Source of the DNA: Paraburkholderia ginsengisoli NBRC 100965
GTDB taxonomy: Bacteria > Pseudomonadota > Gammaproteobacteria > Burkholderiales > Burkholderiaceae
DNA length: 64,000 nucleotides
Assembly: GCF_000739735.1 (NCBI RefSeq)
Contig: NZ_BBJF01000019.1
Coordinates: 104,149-168,148 of the forward strand
Reading direction: 5' to 3'
Below, one piece after another: positions 16,594 to 27,898 of the stretch. The notes beneath the pieces were generated by a model that did not search any database, was not told the origin of the DNA, and saw only the letters and a program-made list of their open reading frames with translations. The translations under genes were made by a program, and so were the position numbers. Within the stretch, counting starts at the first letter, position 1. Each line of letters starts with the position of its first letter.

Positions 16594-18342
16594 CTAAGCC
16601 GCGCGGCGAGCCGCCTTCACATAGCTCGACATGAATGTCCGGGTTCTGCCGTCGGGAAACACGATCGCAACCTGCTCGCCGCTCGCCAATGCCACCTCGC
16701 CGGCGCCGAACCTCGGCACACGCACCGCGTCGCCCGGCGACCACGGTTGCGGCTTCGATAACCCGCTCGCTACCTCCGCGTCGAACAAGGTATCGCCGAC
16801 AGCGATCGACCGCTCCACCGGCGCGATTTGCGGTGGACTCACGCAGTTATCGCAAACGCCGCAGCGTTGCATCGAAGGTGTGTCGCCGTAGTACGCGAGT
16901 ATCGTGCGCCAACGGCATTGGCCGCTCTGCGCGTAGTCGATCATCTGTTGCAGCGTTTCCTTGTCATGAACGCTCATGGCCTCGAATTGTGCGGCGGCTT
17001 TCGTCACGGCATCATGCGCGCTTTCGTGCGCGCCATCGCGTGCGCGCGGATGATAGCGCCGCTGCCTGTCACGCCTCGCTATTCGCGCGTCGACCAGCAT
17101 GCCGAGCGCCACCTCCAGTTTGCCGCGGCCCACGTCGGGCAGCGCGTCCTTCAGTTCGACGAATGTGGTGCCTTCCGGCGCGTCTTTGCAGCGCGCCGCG
17201 AGCGTGTCATACAAACGCTGCGCCAGTTCGACGCTCGGATACCTGCCCGCGAGAAAGAACTGCTGGATGCGGCGGTCGTTCAGATCGAACAGCAACACGC
17301 AGTCGGCCGGTTCACCATCGCGGCCGGCCCGGCCCGTCTCCTGGTAGTAAGCGTCGAGACTGCCCGGCATCTGGTAGTGGATAACGAAACGGATGTCGGC
17401 TTTATCGATGCCCATGCCGAACGCGTTGGTCGCGACCATCAGCCTTGTGGCGCCCGACATGAACGCTTCCTGGGCCGCGTCGCGAGCGCCCGGACTCAGC
17501 TTGCCGTGATAACGCGACACCGATTCGCCTGCTTCCGCGAGCCACGCGTAAATGTCCTCGGCGTCGCGTACCGTCGCCGTGTAGATAATGCCGCTACCCG
17601 CGTTCGCCGCGATTACCTCTCGCAACTGCTCGCGCTTGGTTTGCGCAGCCCGCTCGGCGCCGTCCTTGCCGCCACCCACGCTGACCTGCACGACGCGATA
17701 ACGCAGATTCTCGCGCAACGTCCCCGTGCGAACGATGCGTGGATCGCGCAGTCCCAGCGAACGCGTGACGTCGTCGAGCACCGGCTGGGTCGCGGTCGCG
17801 GTGAGCGCGAGCACCGGCGGTTGGCCGAGCGCCTTGACGGCGCCGGCAATCTGCAGGAACGCCGGCCGAAAGTCGTGGCCCCATTGCGACACGCAATGCG
17901 CTTCGTCGACCACGACCAGACCCACGCTGTGTTCTCCCCCCGCCTGCAACACCTTCATGAACGCGGGCTGCGCCAACCGTTCCGGCGTGACGAAAACGAT
18001 ACCGCTCCTGCCATCGACGATGCGTTGCAACGCGTCCCGTTCTTCACGGCGGCGCAACGTGCTGTTGACCAGCGTACAGTCGATACCCGCTGCCAACAGT
18101 TTGTCCGCCTGATCCTTCATCAACGCGATCAGCGGCGACACCACCAGCGTCGTCCCGTCGAGATGCAATGCCGGCAACTGGTAGCACAGAGATTTGCCGG
18201 CACCTGTCGGCATCGTCGCCAGCGTGTCGCGCCGTTCCAGCACGCTGCGAATGATGTCTTCCTGACCAGCGCGCAAGCGGGTGATCCCGAACATGTCACG
18301 CATCGTCTTGCGCATGCTGCGCAGCCGCTGCTCTAGCGTCAT
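16594..18342 (-). CDS. recQ: ATP-dependent DNA helicase RecQ
   Basis: The 582-residue superfamily 2 3'-5' DNA helicase acts in recombination and repair. Motifs in order are Walker A TMPTGAGKSLCYQLPAL, DEAH box VVVDEAHCVSQWGHDFRP, motif III ALTATATQP, motif VI YQETGRAGRDGEPADC, and the RecQ zinc domain CRWRTILAYYG...CGVCDNC. The C-terminus has an SH3-like segment (VRVPRFGAGEVA) and no HRDC domain. It is monocistronic. A second, longer RecQ may exist elsewhere in the genome, as is common in this family. Confidence 0.96.
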   Translation of the reverse strand: MTLEQRLRSMRKTMRDMFGITRLRAGQEDIIRSVLERRDTLATMPTGAGKSLCYQLPALHLDGTTLVVSPLIALMKDQADKLLAAGIDCTLVNSTLRRREERDALQRIVDGRSGIVFVTPERLAQPAFMKVLQAGGEHSVGLVVVDEAHCVSQWGHDFRPAFLQIAGAVKALGQPPVLALTATATQPVLDDVTRSLGLRDPRIVRTGTLRENLRYRVVQVSVGGGKDGAERAAQTKREQLREVIAANAGSGIIYTATVRDAEDIYAWLAEAGESVSRYHGKLSPGARDAAQEAFMSGATRLMVATNAFGMGIDKADIRFVIHYQMPGSLDAYYQETGRAGRDGEPADCVLLFDLNDRRIQQFFLAGRYPSVELAQRLYDTLAARCKDAPEGTTFVELKDALPDVGRGKLEVALGMLVDARIARRDRQRRYHPRARDGAHESAHDAVTKAAAQFEAMSVHDKETLQQMIDYAQSGQCRWRTILAYYGDTPSMQRCGVCDNCVSPPQIAPVERSIAVGDTLFDAEVASGLSKPQPWSPGDAVRVPRFGAGEVALASGEQVAIVFPDGRTRTFMSSYVKAARRAA

Positions 18343-18394
18343 GGATTTTTCTATTTCCGGTTAGCGTCCGCGATATACCGTAGCGATGTGATGC

Positions 18395-18931
18395 TCAAAG
18401 TATCGCGGTCTTGTCGCCGACCAATTTGCTGCCCACCGCATCGAGCTTGCTTTGCAACTCCTCCTTGCGCTTCGCAATCTTGACGCCGAGCGCGCGCAGA
18501 TCGCATTTGGATTTGCGAAGTTCCGGAAAGAGTTCGTCCTCTTCTTCCTCGACGTGGTGGCCCACCATCTCGCTCATCACCTTGAAGGTCGCGTCGAAGC
18601 CCTTGTCGCCTGCCTTCATCGTCTCGAACTTCGCGATCAGGGTCTTGACAAGGAAGTGCTCGATATAGGCTTCCTCGACGTCGATCAGGTCGCTATCCGG
18701 CAGGGCTTCTTTGGCCGCGGGATACAGCAGCTCCTCTTCGATCATCGCGTGAATCGTCAGCTCCTCGCATGCGCGCTGCGCGAGTGTTGCTTTGGCGTCG
18801 AGATCGTCGTCCTCGGCTTTTTCGAACGCCTTGAACAATTTTTCAACCGCGCGATGGTCGGCCTCGAGAATGACCAGTGCATCCTGCGGGCCGGAGCCCG
18901 TTTCTGTGTTGCCTTGTTTCGTCGCTTCCAT
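18395..18931 (-). CDS. Hemerythrin HHE cation-binding domain protein
   Basis: The 178-residue protein has the four-helix hemerythrin-like pattern: EADHRAVEKLF, TIHAMIEEELLYPA, EHFLVKTLIAKFE, and VGHHVEEEEDELFPEL. These give His and Glu/Asp ligands for a di-iron site. Such domains sense or handle oxygen, NO or iron. GAGGAG is 7 bases before the chosen start. It lies next to a lone receiver and a phasin in a stress cluster. Confidence 0.92.
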   Translation of the reverse strand: MEATKQGNTETGSGPQDALVILEADHRAVEKLFKAFEKAEDDDLDAKATLAQRACEELTIHAMIEEELLYPAAKEALPDSDLIDVEEAYIEHFLVKTLIAKFETMKAGDKGFDATFKVMSEMVGHHVEEEEDELFPELRKSKCDLRALGVKIAKRKEELQSKLDAVGSKLVGDKTAIL

Positions 18932-19041
18932 GCTGATCTCCTCGGTGATGCCGTTGGCTTTGTTTGCCACGGCTGACTCTCTCCAGCCAGCAACCGCTAT
19001 GCCCGGTCGCGGACCCATGCCTTTGCCCGTTCTCTGCCGCG

Positions 19042-19569
19042 CTAGTGTCGATCGAGCGTGTCCAGCCCTGCATCCGGCGGCACGAATTCCGCTGGAGATG
19101 ACGCAACCCGAAAGTCATCCACGGCCTCATGACTGACCAGCTTGAAAATCATGCCTTCGAGCTGAGTCAATTCAGCAGGCTTGCGGCAGACGACATCGAA
19201 ACCGACCTCCTTCATTTCGCGGATGCGGTCGGCGGTATCGAATGCGGTATAGGCCAGCAGCGGGATTTTTCCGGTCGTCTCGATTCGCCTGAGCGCGGCC
19301 GCCACGCCTATGCCCGATAGTCCGGGCATCGCGACGTCCAGAACGATGCAGTCGGGTATCCACGCTTTGGCTTCCCGCAATGCGTCCGAGCCGTGATAGA
19401 CGGTCCGTACGCTCATCCCGCCGGCTTGCAGGTAGGCGCTCAGCGCATCGGCGGACGCACGTGAATCGTCCACCACGAGCACGCGTATTGGCGCTCCGTT
19501 GAAAAGACGTTCGCTCTGGCTGCCGGTCGAATCGTCCGGACGGTGGCGGTTTTCTGATTCGGCGGTCAT
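19042..19569 (-). CDS. Receiver-only response regulator
   Basis: The 175-residue protein has one receiver domain at about residues 27-145 (VLVVDDSRAS; Asp in CIVLDVAMPG; LLAYTAF; Lys in VCRKPA). It has a polar N-terminal extension and a C-terminal tail without a DNA-binding or enzymatic domain. It is not near a kinase gene, so it probably gets phosphate from an unlinked or hybrid kinase. It is the second output-less receiver in the first 20 kb. Confidence 0.9.
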   Translation of the reverse strand: MTAESENRHRPDDSTGSQSERLFNGAPIRVLVVDDSRASADALSAYLQAGGMSVRTVYHGSDALREAKAWIPDCIVLDVAMPGLSGIGVAAALRRIETTGKIPLLAYTAFDTADRIREMKEVGFDVVCRKPAELTQLEGMIFKLVSHEAVDDFRVASSPAEFVPPDAGLDTLDRH

Positions 19570-19729
19570 GGGTTTTCTCTCACTGGTAGCGTTGGCGTAG
19601 GACGGCTACGGAGCAAGCGCAACAATCGTTCCCATGCGTCGCCAACGCGTTGAGTCGTCAGCGATGGTGAGGGAATCGCTTCATCACACGGCGGCCTGAA
19701 CGCCGGCGTCAACTCCAATGAAGGGCATT

Positions 19730-19755
19730 CGGCGCGCCCGTTCGTGGGCGCGCCG
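19730..19755 (-). terminator. Hairpin after the phasin gene
   Basis: CGGCGCGCCC and GGGCGCGCCG form a perfect 10-bp stem around a 6-base loop, starting 8 bases past the phasin stop. There is no long T-run on the minus strand, so a Rho-independent role is only moderately supported. Confidence 0.5.
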
Positions 19756-19763
19756 AGCCGGCT

Positions 19764-20276
19764 TTAGTGCAAGTCGCTATGACCGTCGCCCGATGAAACC
19801 ACCTTGCCTGAGCTGTCGACGATCGCCACCTGCTCGGCGGCCGCGACAACGGGTTCCGACGTGACAAGCAGGCTCGACTCGGCGCTCTGCTCCTGAGCGA
19901 CCGTTTCTGCGGATGCCGTCTCGACAATGTCCGTGAACGTGTTCAGAGAGTTGTCGAAGTGCGACTGCATCGCGGTGAATAGCCCGATTCGAGTTTGCGC
20001 GGCAATGTCTTCGACGTGACGCCAGTAGGCAAAGCTCTTTTTAATGGCGGCCGGGAATCGTTGGGACTGGAGATCGATCACCTCACTGAGCGATTGGGCG
20101 GAAAGTGCCGCGTCGGCCAATGCCTGCTGCTCGGACAACGATGTCTTTACCGTTTGCAGGTTGAGTTCGACAAACCTTGCGACCCCCGAAAAGATTTCGG
20201 TGTTGCAATCGAAGGCGGTTTCGACGACGGTGTCACGTTGACGCGAGGAAAACTGATCTGCGATATCAGAGTACAT
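19764..20276 (-). CDS. Phasin family protein
   Basis: The 170-residue amphipathic helical protein matches PhaP-like phasins, which coat polyhydroxyalkanoate granules. The phasin region includes FSGVARFVELNLQTVKTSLS, SEVIDLQSQRFPAAIKKSFA and YWRHVEDIAAQTRIGLFTAM. The C-terminal tail is Ala/Ser/Glu-rich. No PHA synthase is in the window, so this is a stand-alone paralogue. It is within the stress block and ends at a hairpin. Confidence 0.9.
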   Translation of the reverse strand: MYSDIADQFSSRQRDTVVETAFDCNTEIFSGVARFVELNLQTVKTSLSEQQALADAALSAQSLSEVIDLQSQRFPAAIKKSFAYWRHVEDIAAQTRIGLFTAMQSHFDNSLNTFTDIVETASAETVAQEQSAESSLLVTSEPVVAAAEQVAIVDSSGKVVSSGDGHSDLH

Positions 20277-20380
20277 GGAAGCTCCGCCTATAGTTGGGCG
20301 CGCATAGCGCCATTCGTGTTACGAGGATGATCTGAAATGGAAAGGCATCACCGGCGTGGCTCTATCGGCCCGCGACGTCG

Positions 20381-21550
20381 TCAAGGTTTCAAGACCACCT
20401 TGATGCAACCGTCTTCCTTGTCGCGGAACGTCTTGTACATATCCGGGCCCTTTTCGAGCGGCACGCTATGGGTGATGACAAACGAAGGATCGATCTGACC
20501 TTCGACGATGCGTCGAAGCAGATCGTCCGTCCATCGATTGACGTGCGTTTGGCCCATTCTGAAAGTGAGCCCTTTGTTCATCGCGGCGCCGAACGGAATC
20601 TTGTCGATCAATCCGCCGTAGACACCGGGAATGGACAGTGTTCCCGCCGGCCTGCACACATAAATCATTTCGCGCAGAACATGAGGACGGTCGGTCTCGA
20701 GCATCACGGCCTGCTTCGCGCGGTCGTAGATGGCATCGAGCGAGCTGCTCGCATGCGATTCCATGCCCACCGCGTCGATGCACTTTTCGGGCCCCTTGCC
20801 CTGGGTCAGTTCGTTCAACCGCTCGACGACGCTCTCGTCCTGGAAGTTGATCGTAATCGCACCCGCAAGCGTCGCCATGGCCAGGCGCTCCGGCACACGA
20901 TCGATTACCACGACCTGTTTTGCGCCAAGCAATATCGCACTGCGAATCGCAAACTGGCCGACAGGTCCCGCGCCCCATATCGCGACCGTGTCTGTCGGCT
21001 GGATATCGCATTGCATCGCGGCCTGCCAGCCGGTCGGGAAGATGTCGCCGAGAAACAGCACCTGTTCGTCCGTCAGTCCATCTGGGACCTTGACGGGCGT
21101 CACGTCCGCATAGGGGACGCGTACGTATTCGGCCTGTCCGCCGGGATAGCCGCCCGTCAGATGCGAGTAGCCGAACAGGCCGGCAGTCGCGTGACCAAAC
21201 ACCTTGTCGGCTTTTTCCTTGTTGCGGTTCGACCGCTCGCATACGGAGAACAGGCCTCGCCTGCACTGCTCGCATTCACCGCACGCGATGGTGAACGGCA
21301 CCACCACGCGGTCCCCAACTTTCAGCTTTCTGTTCTCCGCCCCCACTTCGACGACCTCGCCCATGAACTCGTGGCCCATCACGTCGCCGGACTCCATGGT
21401 CGGCATGAAGCCATCGAACAGATGCAGGTCGGAGCCGCAGATTGCGCAACTCGATACTTTGATCACCGCGTCTCGCGGATGCTCGATCGTCGGGTCGGCG
21501 ACCGTGTCGTAGCGAATGTCTTTCTTACCATGCCAGCAAAGCGCTTTCAT
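20381..21550 (-). CDS. Zinc-dependent alcohol dehydrogenase (formaldehyde-dehydrogenase-like)
   Basis: The 389-residue MDR-family enzyme has catalytic-zinc ligands in SSCAICGSDLHLFDG and GHEFMGEVVEVG. Structural-zinc cysteines are in ACGECEQCRRGLFSVCERSN, and the NAD-binding Rossmann motif is WGAGPVGQFAIRSAILLGA. It resembles glutathione-independent formaldehyde/alcohol dehydrogenases. The start at 21550 has GGAG at 6 bases. It is monocistronic, 100 bases from the divergently oriented upstream region of katG. Substrate is not determinable. Confidence 0.93.
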   Translation of the reverse strand: MKALCWHGKKDIRYDTVADPTIEHPRDAVIKVSSCAICGSDLHLFDGFMPTMESGDVMGHEFMGEVVEVGAENRKLKVGDRVVVPFTIACGECEQCRRGLFSVCERSNRNKEKADKVFGHATAGLFGYSHLTGGYPGGQAEYVRVPYADVTPVKVPDGLTDEQVLFLGDIFPTGWQAAMQCDIQPTDTVAIWGAGPVGQFAIRSAILLGAKQVVVIDRVPERLAMATLAGAITINFQDESVVERLNELTQGKGPEKCIDAVGMESHASSSLDAIYDRAKQAVMLETDRPHVLREMIYVCRPAGTLSIPGVYGGLIDKIPFGAAMNKGLTFRMGQTHVNRWTDDLLRRIVEGQIDPSFVITHSVPLEKGPDMYKTFRDKEDGCIKVVLKP

Positions 21551-22237
21551 CTGTCGCTCCAATGTCGGGGAGGATGGGCGCCGCGGACCGGATGCGTTGC
21601 ATGCCGTCACGCGCGCACCGGCGCAGAGGGGCCGGTACTGAGGATGCGCAAACGGCGTGCCGTGCAGAAGACTTTTGAGTAACGCCGCTGATCTGCGGCG
21701 GGTCGGGTTTCAGGAAATCACGCGTCGCATTTTTCGCATTCACGCGAGAGTCGCTTCACGTTTGATTAAGCCGCATTCCCTTTGCCAGGCTTCGGAAGTT
21801 TCCCTTCCGTGCCGCTCATTCATTCACCACATAATGAGCGGATCAGCGATCGCTAATGCCAACAAACACCCCGTGGCAATTCAGGCGGCAATATCCTACC
21901 CTTTGAAAATTGCCCTTAGCAATCGCCGCTCCTGCCTGCCTTCCCAACCGACATTGCAGCGATAACCGGAGTTATCATCTCAACGCGCCAGGTCAATTGC
22001 ATCCTGAGTTTGCAACCATCGGTCGGCACCTCGAAGACACAGTTCGCCGCATTGTGGCCATTTGATGAACATCGTCCGCAAAGGCGCTATGGGAGTGGAG
22101 AGTTGATGCTGTCCGGTTCGTAATCGAGGCCGCGCCTGGTTAACCGCAGCCCACTATCGGCCGCATTGGCACGCTCAATCGGGCGTGTCACCGGTAACAG
22201 TTATATTAGCCAGATCCCCACAGCGAATGGAGTAACC
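21551..22237. other. Long non-coding region upstream of katG
   Basis: No gene is supported. The 687 bases include the adh promoter side and the katG promoter side. A TATATT-like -10 lies near 22,202-22,207. I could not find a clear OxyR-type site by eye. The middle part (21,760-22,000) contains short inverted AT/GC patches but nothing I can name. Confidence 0.45.
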
Positions 22238-24415
<2,178 letters not shown>

Positions 24416-24734
24416 TGGCCTGACGGTAGGCTGAGTCGTGCACCGGCAAGCGGCTTGCGTTGCTTGCCGGGGCAGGATGAAAAGCACGCGTGGTCGCGGG
24501 CACGCCCTGCGAGCGTCGAGAACCGGGTTGCACGCGCAGCGCCAACGGAAGCGCGACGATGGTCCCGACTTCCAATGGCCGGAGCGAGGCGTGCTAATGA
24601 GCGAGGCAATTTGAAATACTTCGCATGACGAAACAGGGACACGATTATGTGCCTGGCGGGAATCGCCATGGGAATGCTCACTACCCTCTGCCACTGATCG
24701 TGCCATCGCGGCACGGTCTCTCAAAACACGACGC

Positions 24735-24775
24735 CCCGGCACCTCCTTGACTGGAGGCCCGGGGCTTTTTTTTCA
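24735..24775 (+). terminator. Strong intrinsic terminator
   Basis: GCCCCGG...CCTCC pairs with GGAGG...CCGGGGC (7 + 5 bp with small interruptions), followed by eight Ts. It lies between katG and the convergent RNase-like gene and fits rightward termination from katG. Confidence 0.85.
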
Positions 24776-24785
24776 TTGCCTCAAG

Positions 24786-25244
24786 TTATTCAGTAATGCG
24801 TTTGAAGCTGACGTAGTAATCGTCGGTGTAGTAGCAGTCGCCGGTCTGCTTGCGCGGTCCACCACATACGATGCGGCGCAGCCCGCGATCCGTCGAGCCA
24901 GGCGTGCGTACTGTGTAGGTGTGGTAGTAGCCGCGCGGATGCTCCGGCAGCAACGCCGCGCTGTTGCGGAACAGGACACCGTCCTCGCTAAAAGGGAATG
25001 GGCCGCCCGCTTTGATCAGGCGCAGTGTTTCCACCGCTTCCCCCGGCAACTGCGCCCTGGTGATGGCGACCGGCGCGCTCCGCCCCTGCGCGCCCGATGC
25101 AACAGGTGTCTCGCTCGCCGCCTGCCCTGGCTGAGCCGCGGACGCGCCCGCTTCCTGAGTAGCGTTCTGCGATCCGCCCTTGCCGCATCCCCCGAGGATC
25201 GCGCTCAAGGCGAGGATGCAGGAGAAAGCCCATGCTCGCTTCAC
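24786..25244 (-). CDS. Lipoprotein with RNase Sa/barnase-type fold, probably catalytically dead
   Basis: The 152-residue product has a lipoprotein signal (VKRAWAFSCILALSAILGGC, Cys 20). A low-complexity linker of about 35 residues follows. The C-terminal 95 residues match guanyl-specific ribonucleases (LPGEAVETLRLIKAGGPFPF; GYYHTYTVRTPG; RGLRRIVCGG; CYYTDDYYVSF). Compared with RNase Sa, the general base Glu54 is Thr, the general acid His85 is Tyr, and the guanine-binding Glu41 is Ala. Arg65 and Arg69 remain. The gene is otherwise intact, and no barstar-type inhibitor is adjacent. I use the GTG at 25244; ATG 25274 is possible but has no ribosome site. Confidence 0.82.
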   Translation of the reverse strand: MKRAWAFSCILALSAILGGCGKGGSQNATQEAGASAAQPGQAASETPVASGAQGRSAPVAITRAQLPGEAVETLRLIKAGGPFPFSEDGVLFRNSAALLPEHPRGYYHTYTVRTPGSTDRGLRRIVCGGPRKQTGDCYYTDDYYVSFKRITE

Positions 25245-25532
25245 GAAACGGTTGTCTCCGGGTTGAACCAGCATTCGACGACCACGAACGATTCAGGGTA
25301 TCGCTAATGGCAGGGTGAATCAACGTTCGTCCGGAAATCAGCGCATTTTTCTCGACAGCCTGGCCGATACACGCCCCCCAGCGTTAGAGAAGTACGCAAA
25401 TCAGCAGAGTGCGGCGAGGCGCGTTGATCGTCGAGCCGCTTCGAGAAGCCCATGCGATGAAGCCTTGAGAAGATCATCTGCGCGTAGGTTCCCCATGTCC
25501 GGGAAGCTCGACCCGGCAGAGCAAAGGACACG

Positions 25533-26165
25533 TCAAGCCATCGCGCTCGGGCGGACTGAAACCCGCTCGTACCATCGCCTGATGGCGGCATGTTGATCAA
25601 CGATCGGCATTGCGAATGCGCGGATAGCGAAGTCCACTGCAACCAACGCCGTGATGTCGGCGGCCGTGTAGTGCTCGCCGGCGACGAACGGGACGCTCGA
25701 CAGTCTTGCATCGAGATCGTCGTAGAAGTTCGCCACGCGCCGCTTGCTGCGTTCAACCAGTTCGGGAATCTGTTCGTATCCGTGGGGCCCGGAAACGGCG
25801 CGGCCTTTTAGCCCGGCTGCCGCGTTGCGCACACCTTCCATCACCGCTGCAAATCCTTCAATTTCCGCACGCCGCTCCCACATGGCGACGACGGCCTTTT
25901 CCTCGGCCGTCATGCCAAACAACGGCACCTGCTCGAATGCGTCGTCGAGGTAGCGCATGATGACGGGCGTCTCGCCGATTGCCGTGCCGTCGTCCAGCAC
26001 GAGCGTCGGTACGACCGCCCGCGGGTTGACGGCGCGGTAGGCGTCGGAGAACTGCTCCCTGGTCCCGAGATCGACGGGAACAAGCTCGATGTCGAGCCCC
26101 TTCTCCGCGATCAGGATGCGAACGCGGCGCGAGTTAGGCGAGCCGCTGGCGTGATAAAGCTTCAT
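25533..26165 (-). CDS. Glutathione S-transferase family protein
   Basis: The 210-residue protein has an N-terminal thioredoxin-like domain (MKLYHASGSPNSRRVRILIA, PRAVVPTLVLDDGTAIGET) and an all-helical C-domain (ADITALVAVDFAIRAF). The N-terminal SPNSRR suggests a Ser-type catalytic residue, as in theta/beta-like GSTs. GGAGAGA precedes the start. It is the last gene of a three-gene operon with two dehydrogenases, with 37 bases between it and the next. It may conjugate or isomerise a product of those enzymes. Confidence 0.92.
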   Translation of the reverse strand: MKLYHASGSPNSRRVRILIAEKGLDIELVPVDLGTREQFSDAYRAVNPRAVVPTLVLDDGTAIGETPVIMRYLDDAFEQVPLFGMTAEEKAVVAMWERRAEIEGFAAVMEGVRNAAAGLKGRAVSGPHGYEQIPELVERSKRRVANFYDDLDARLSSVPFVAGEHYTAADITALVAVDFAIRAFAMPIVDQHAAIRRWYERVSVRPSAMA

Positions 26166-26202
26166 GAGTTCTCTCCATAAGAGACTGGGACGCGTTGGCG
26201 GA

Positions 26203-26949
26203 TCAAAGCTTCGATCCGCCGTCCACGTGCAAGGTATCGCCGGTGATCCAGCGGGCTTCGTCGGACGCAAGAAATGCCACCGCCGCGGCGATATCGTCGG
26301 GTTCCGCCATACGCTTGAGCGCCTGCATACCGATCGCGAAATCGCGCCCTGCCTCAGTCTTCGCGAAGCTGGACATATCGGTCGGCACGACGCCGGGTGC
26401 GACGGCGTTGACGCGAATGCCCCGTTCGCCGAGCGTGGCGGCGAAGTGTTTGACCAGCGTGTCGATCGCGCCCTTGGTGGCCGCGTACGCCGCCAGCGTG
26501 CCGAGTGCCGCGTGCGCAGCCAGCGACGAGAGCAGCACGATGCTGCTGCCTTTGCACATCACCGGCAGCAGTTGCTGAACCAGGAAGAACGGCGCGCGCA
26601 CATTGACTGCGAACAGGTTGTCGAAATGTTCGACCGTCGTTTCTTCGATCGCCACCGCGCCCGAGATGCCGGCATTCGCAACCAGTATGTCGAGGCGGCC
26701 GCCGACGATTGCGCGCGTGCGCTGTGCGAGGACGTGAGGACCGTCGGCCGCGCGCAGGTCCGCGGCGATCTTCTCGGATGTGCCTCCCGCTTGCCGTATC
26801 TCGGCGACTACGGCGTCGGCTTCCTGCGCACCCCGGCCGTAGTGCACGAGCACCTGCGCGCCTGCCTTCGCCAGCGCCAGCGCGCTAGCGCGGCCGATGC
26901 CGCGCGATGCGCCGGTCACCAACGCGGTCTTGCCAGTCAATGTACTCAT
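26203..26949 (-). CDS. SDR family NAD(P)-dependent oxidoreductase
   Basis: The 248-residue classical short-chain dehydrogenase has cofactor motif TGASRGIGRAS, NAG motif VANAG, and catalytic Ser in SIVLLSSLAAH with YAATKGAID (Tyr-x3-Lys). The C-terminus WITGDTLHVDGGSKL is typical. GAGGAG is 9 bases before the start. It sits between the GST and a second SDR gene; substrate unknown. Confidence 0.93.
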   Translation of the reverse strand: MSTLTGKTALVTGASRGIGRASALALAKAGAQVLVHYGRGAQEADAVVAEIRQAGGTSEKIAADLRAADGPHVLAQRTRAIVGGRLDILVANAGISGAVAIEETTVEHFDNLFAVNVRAPFFLVQQLLPVMCKGSSIVLLSSLAAHAALGTLAAYAATKGAIDTLVKHFAATLGERGIRVNAVAPGVVPTDMSSFAKTEAGRDFAIGMQALKRMAEPDDIAAAVAFLASDEARWITGDTLHVDGGSKL

Positions 26950-26996
26950 GATCTGCTGCTCCTCGCTTCGCACGTTTGGGATTAGGAAAGTGCGGA

Positions 26997-27743
26997 TCAG
27001 CCCGCGGTCTTGCCGCCATCGACCGTGACGATCTGCCCGGTCACGAAAGCCGCGCCTTCGGACGCCAGATAAAGCACGGCCGCCGCGATGTCCGATGGAT
27101 TGCCGATGCGCGCGAGCGGAACGGCGCCCACCAGCTTCGCTTTCCTCTCCGGCGTGCCGGTGAAGCGATCGAGCATGCCGGTGTCCGTTGGCCCTGGCGC
27201 GACCGCATTGACGCGCACGCCCGTGCCAGCAACTTCGAGCGCCGTCGATTTGGTGAGCCCTTCGACCGCGTGCTTGCTGCCCGCGTAGATGGCGGCATAC
27301 GCTGCACCTTCGTGGCCATAGGTCGACGAGATGTTGATCACGCTGCCTGAGCGTTGGGCCGTCATGACCCGCAGTTCGTGCTTGAGGCTCAATAGCACGC
27401 CGAGCACGTTGGTGTCGAAAGTAGCGGCATAGCTATCTGCCGACACCTCGGTTATCGGGCCAGGCGTGCCTTCGGTGCCGGCATTGTTGACGGCGACATC
27501 CAGCCGGCCAAAGCGGGAAACGGCCTGATCGACGAGGCTGCGGACCTCGTCGTCATGACGCACGTCGGCCTGCACGAAGAAGGCTTCGGCGCCCAGTTCG
27601 CGCAGTTCGGCTTCGAGGGCGGCACCTTCGGTTGGACGACGGCCGGAAACGACGAGCCGGGCTCCGGAGCGAGCGAAAGCGATGGCGGTGGCGCGGCCGA
27701 TGCCGGTCAGCGCGCCGGTGATGAGAACGACGGGGCTGTTCAT
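26997..27743 (-). CDS. SDR family oxidoreductase (second copy)
   Basis: The 248-residue classical SDR has TGALTGIGRATAIAF, NNAG (AVNNAGTEG), Ser in SVINISSTYGHEG and YAGSKHAVEG. The C-terminus AFVTGQIVTVDGGKTAG is typical. It is the first gene of the SDR-SDR-GST operon and starts 155 bases from the divergent LysR gene, which probably controls it. The two SDRs are paralogues but not close copies. Confidence 0.93.
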   Translation of the reverse strand: MNSPVVLITGALTGIGRATAIAFARSGARLVVSGRRPTEGAALEAELRELGAEAFFVQADVRHDDEVRSLVDQAVSRFGRLDVAVNNAGTEGTPGPITEVSADSYAATFDTNVLGVLLSLKHELRVMTAQRSGSVINISSTYGHEGAAYAAIYAGSKHAVEGLTKSTALEVAGTGVRVNAVAPGPTDTGMLDRFTGTPERKAKLVGAVPLARIGNPSDIAAAVLYLASEGAAFVTGQIVTVDGGKTAG

Positions 27744-27898
27744 GAGAAACTCCTGTAGGGTATCGCTGCGGCGCATGAGGCTTTCGGCGTTCACAGCGGA
27801 GAAAAGTGGCTACAGGAGTTAATCTAGGAGCTTCACGCGTCGATGAAAAAGACTTTCGAAGCTTGGGCGCATGCCTGACAGGCATGGGGTGAGACACT

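Noticed and set aside
16828..18336. 502-residue frame opposite recQ
   Set aside because: Antisense shadow of recQ with low-complexity Arg/Gln composition.
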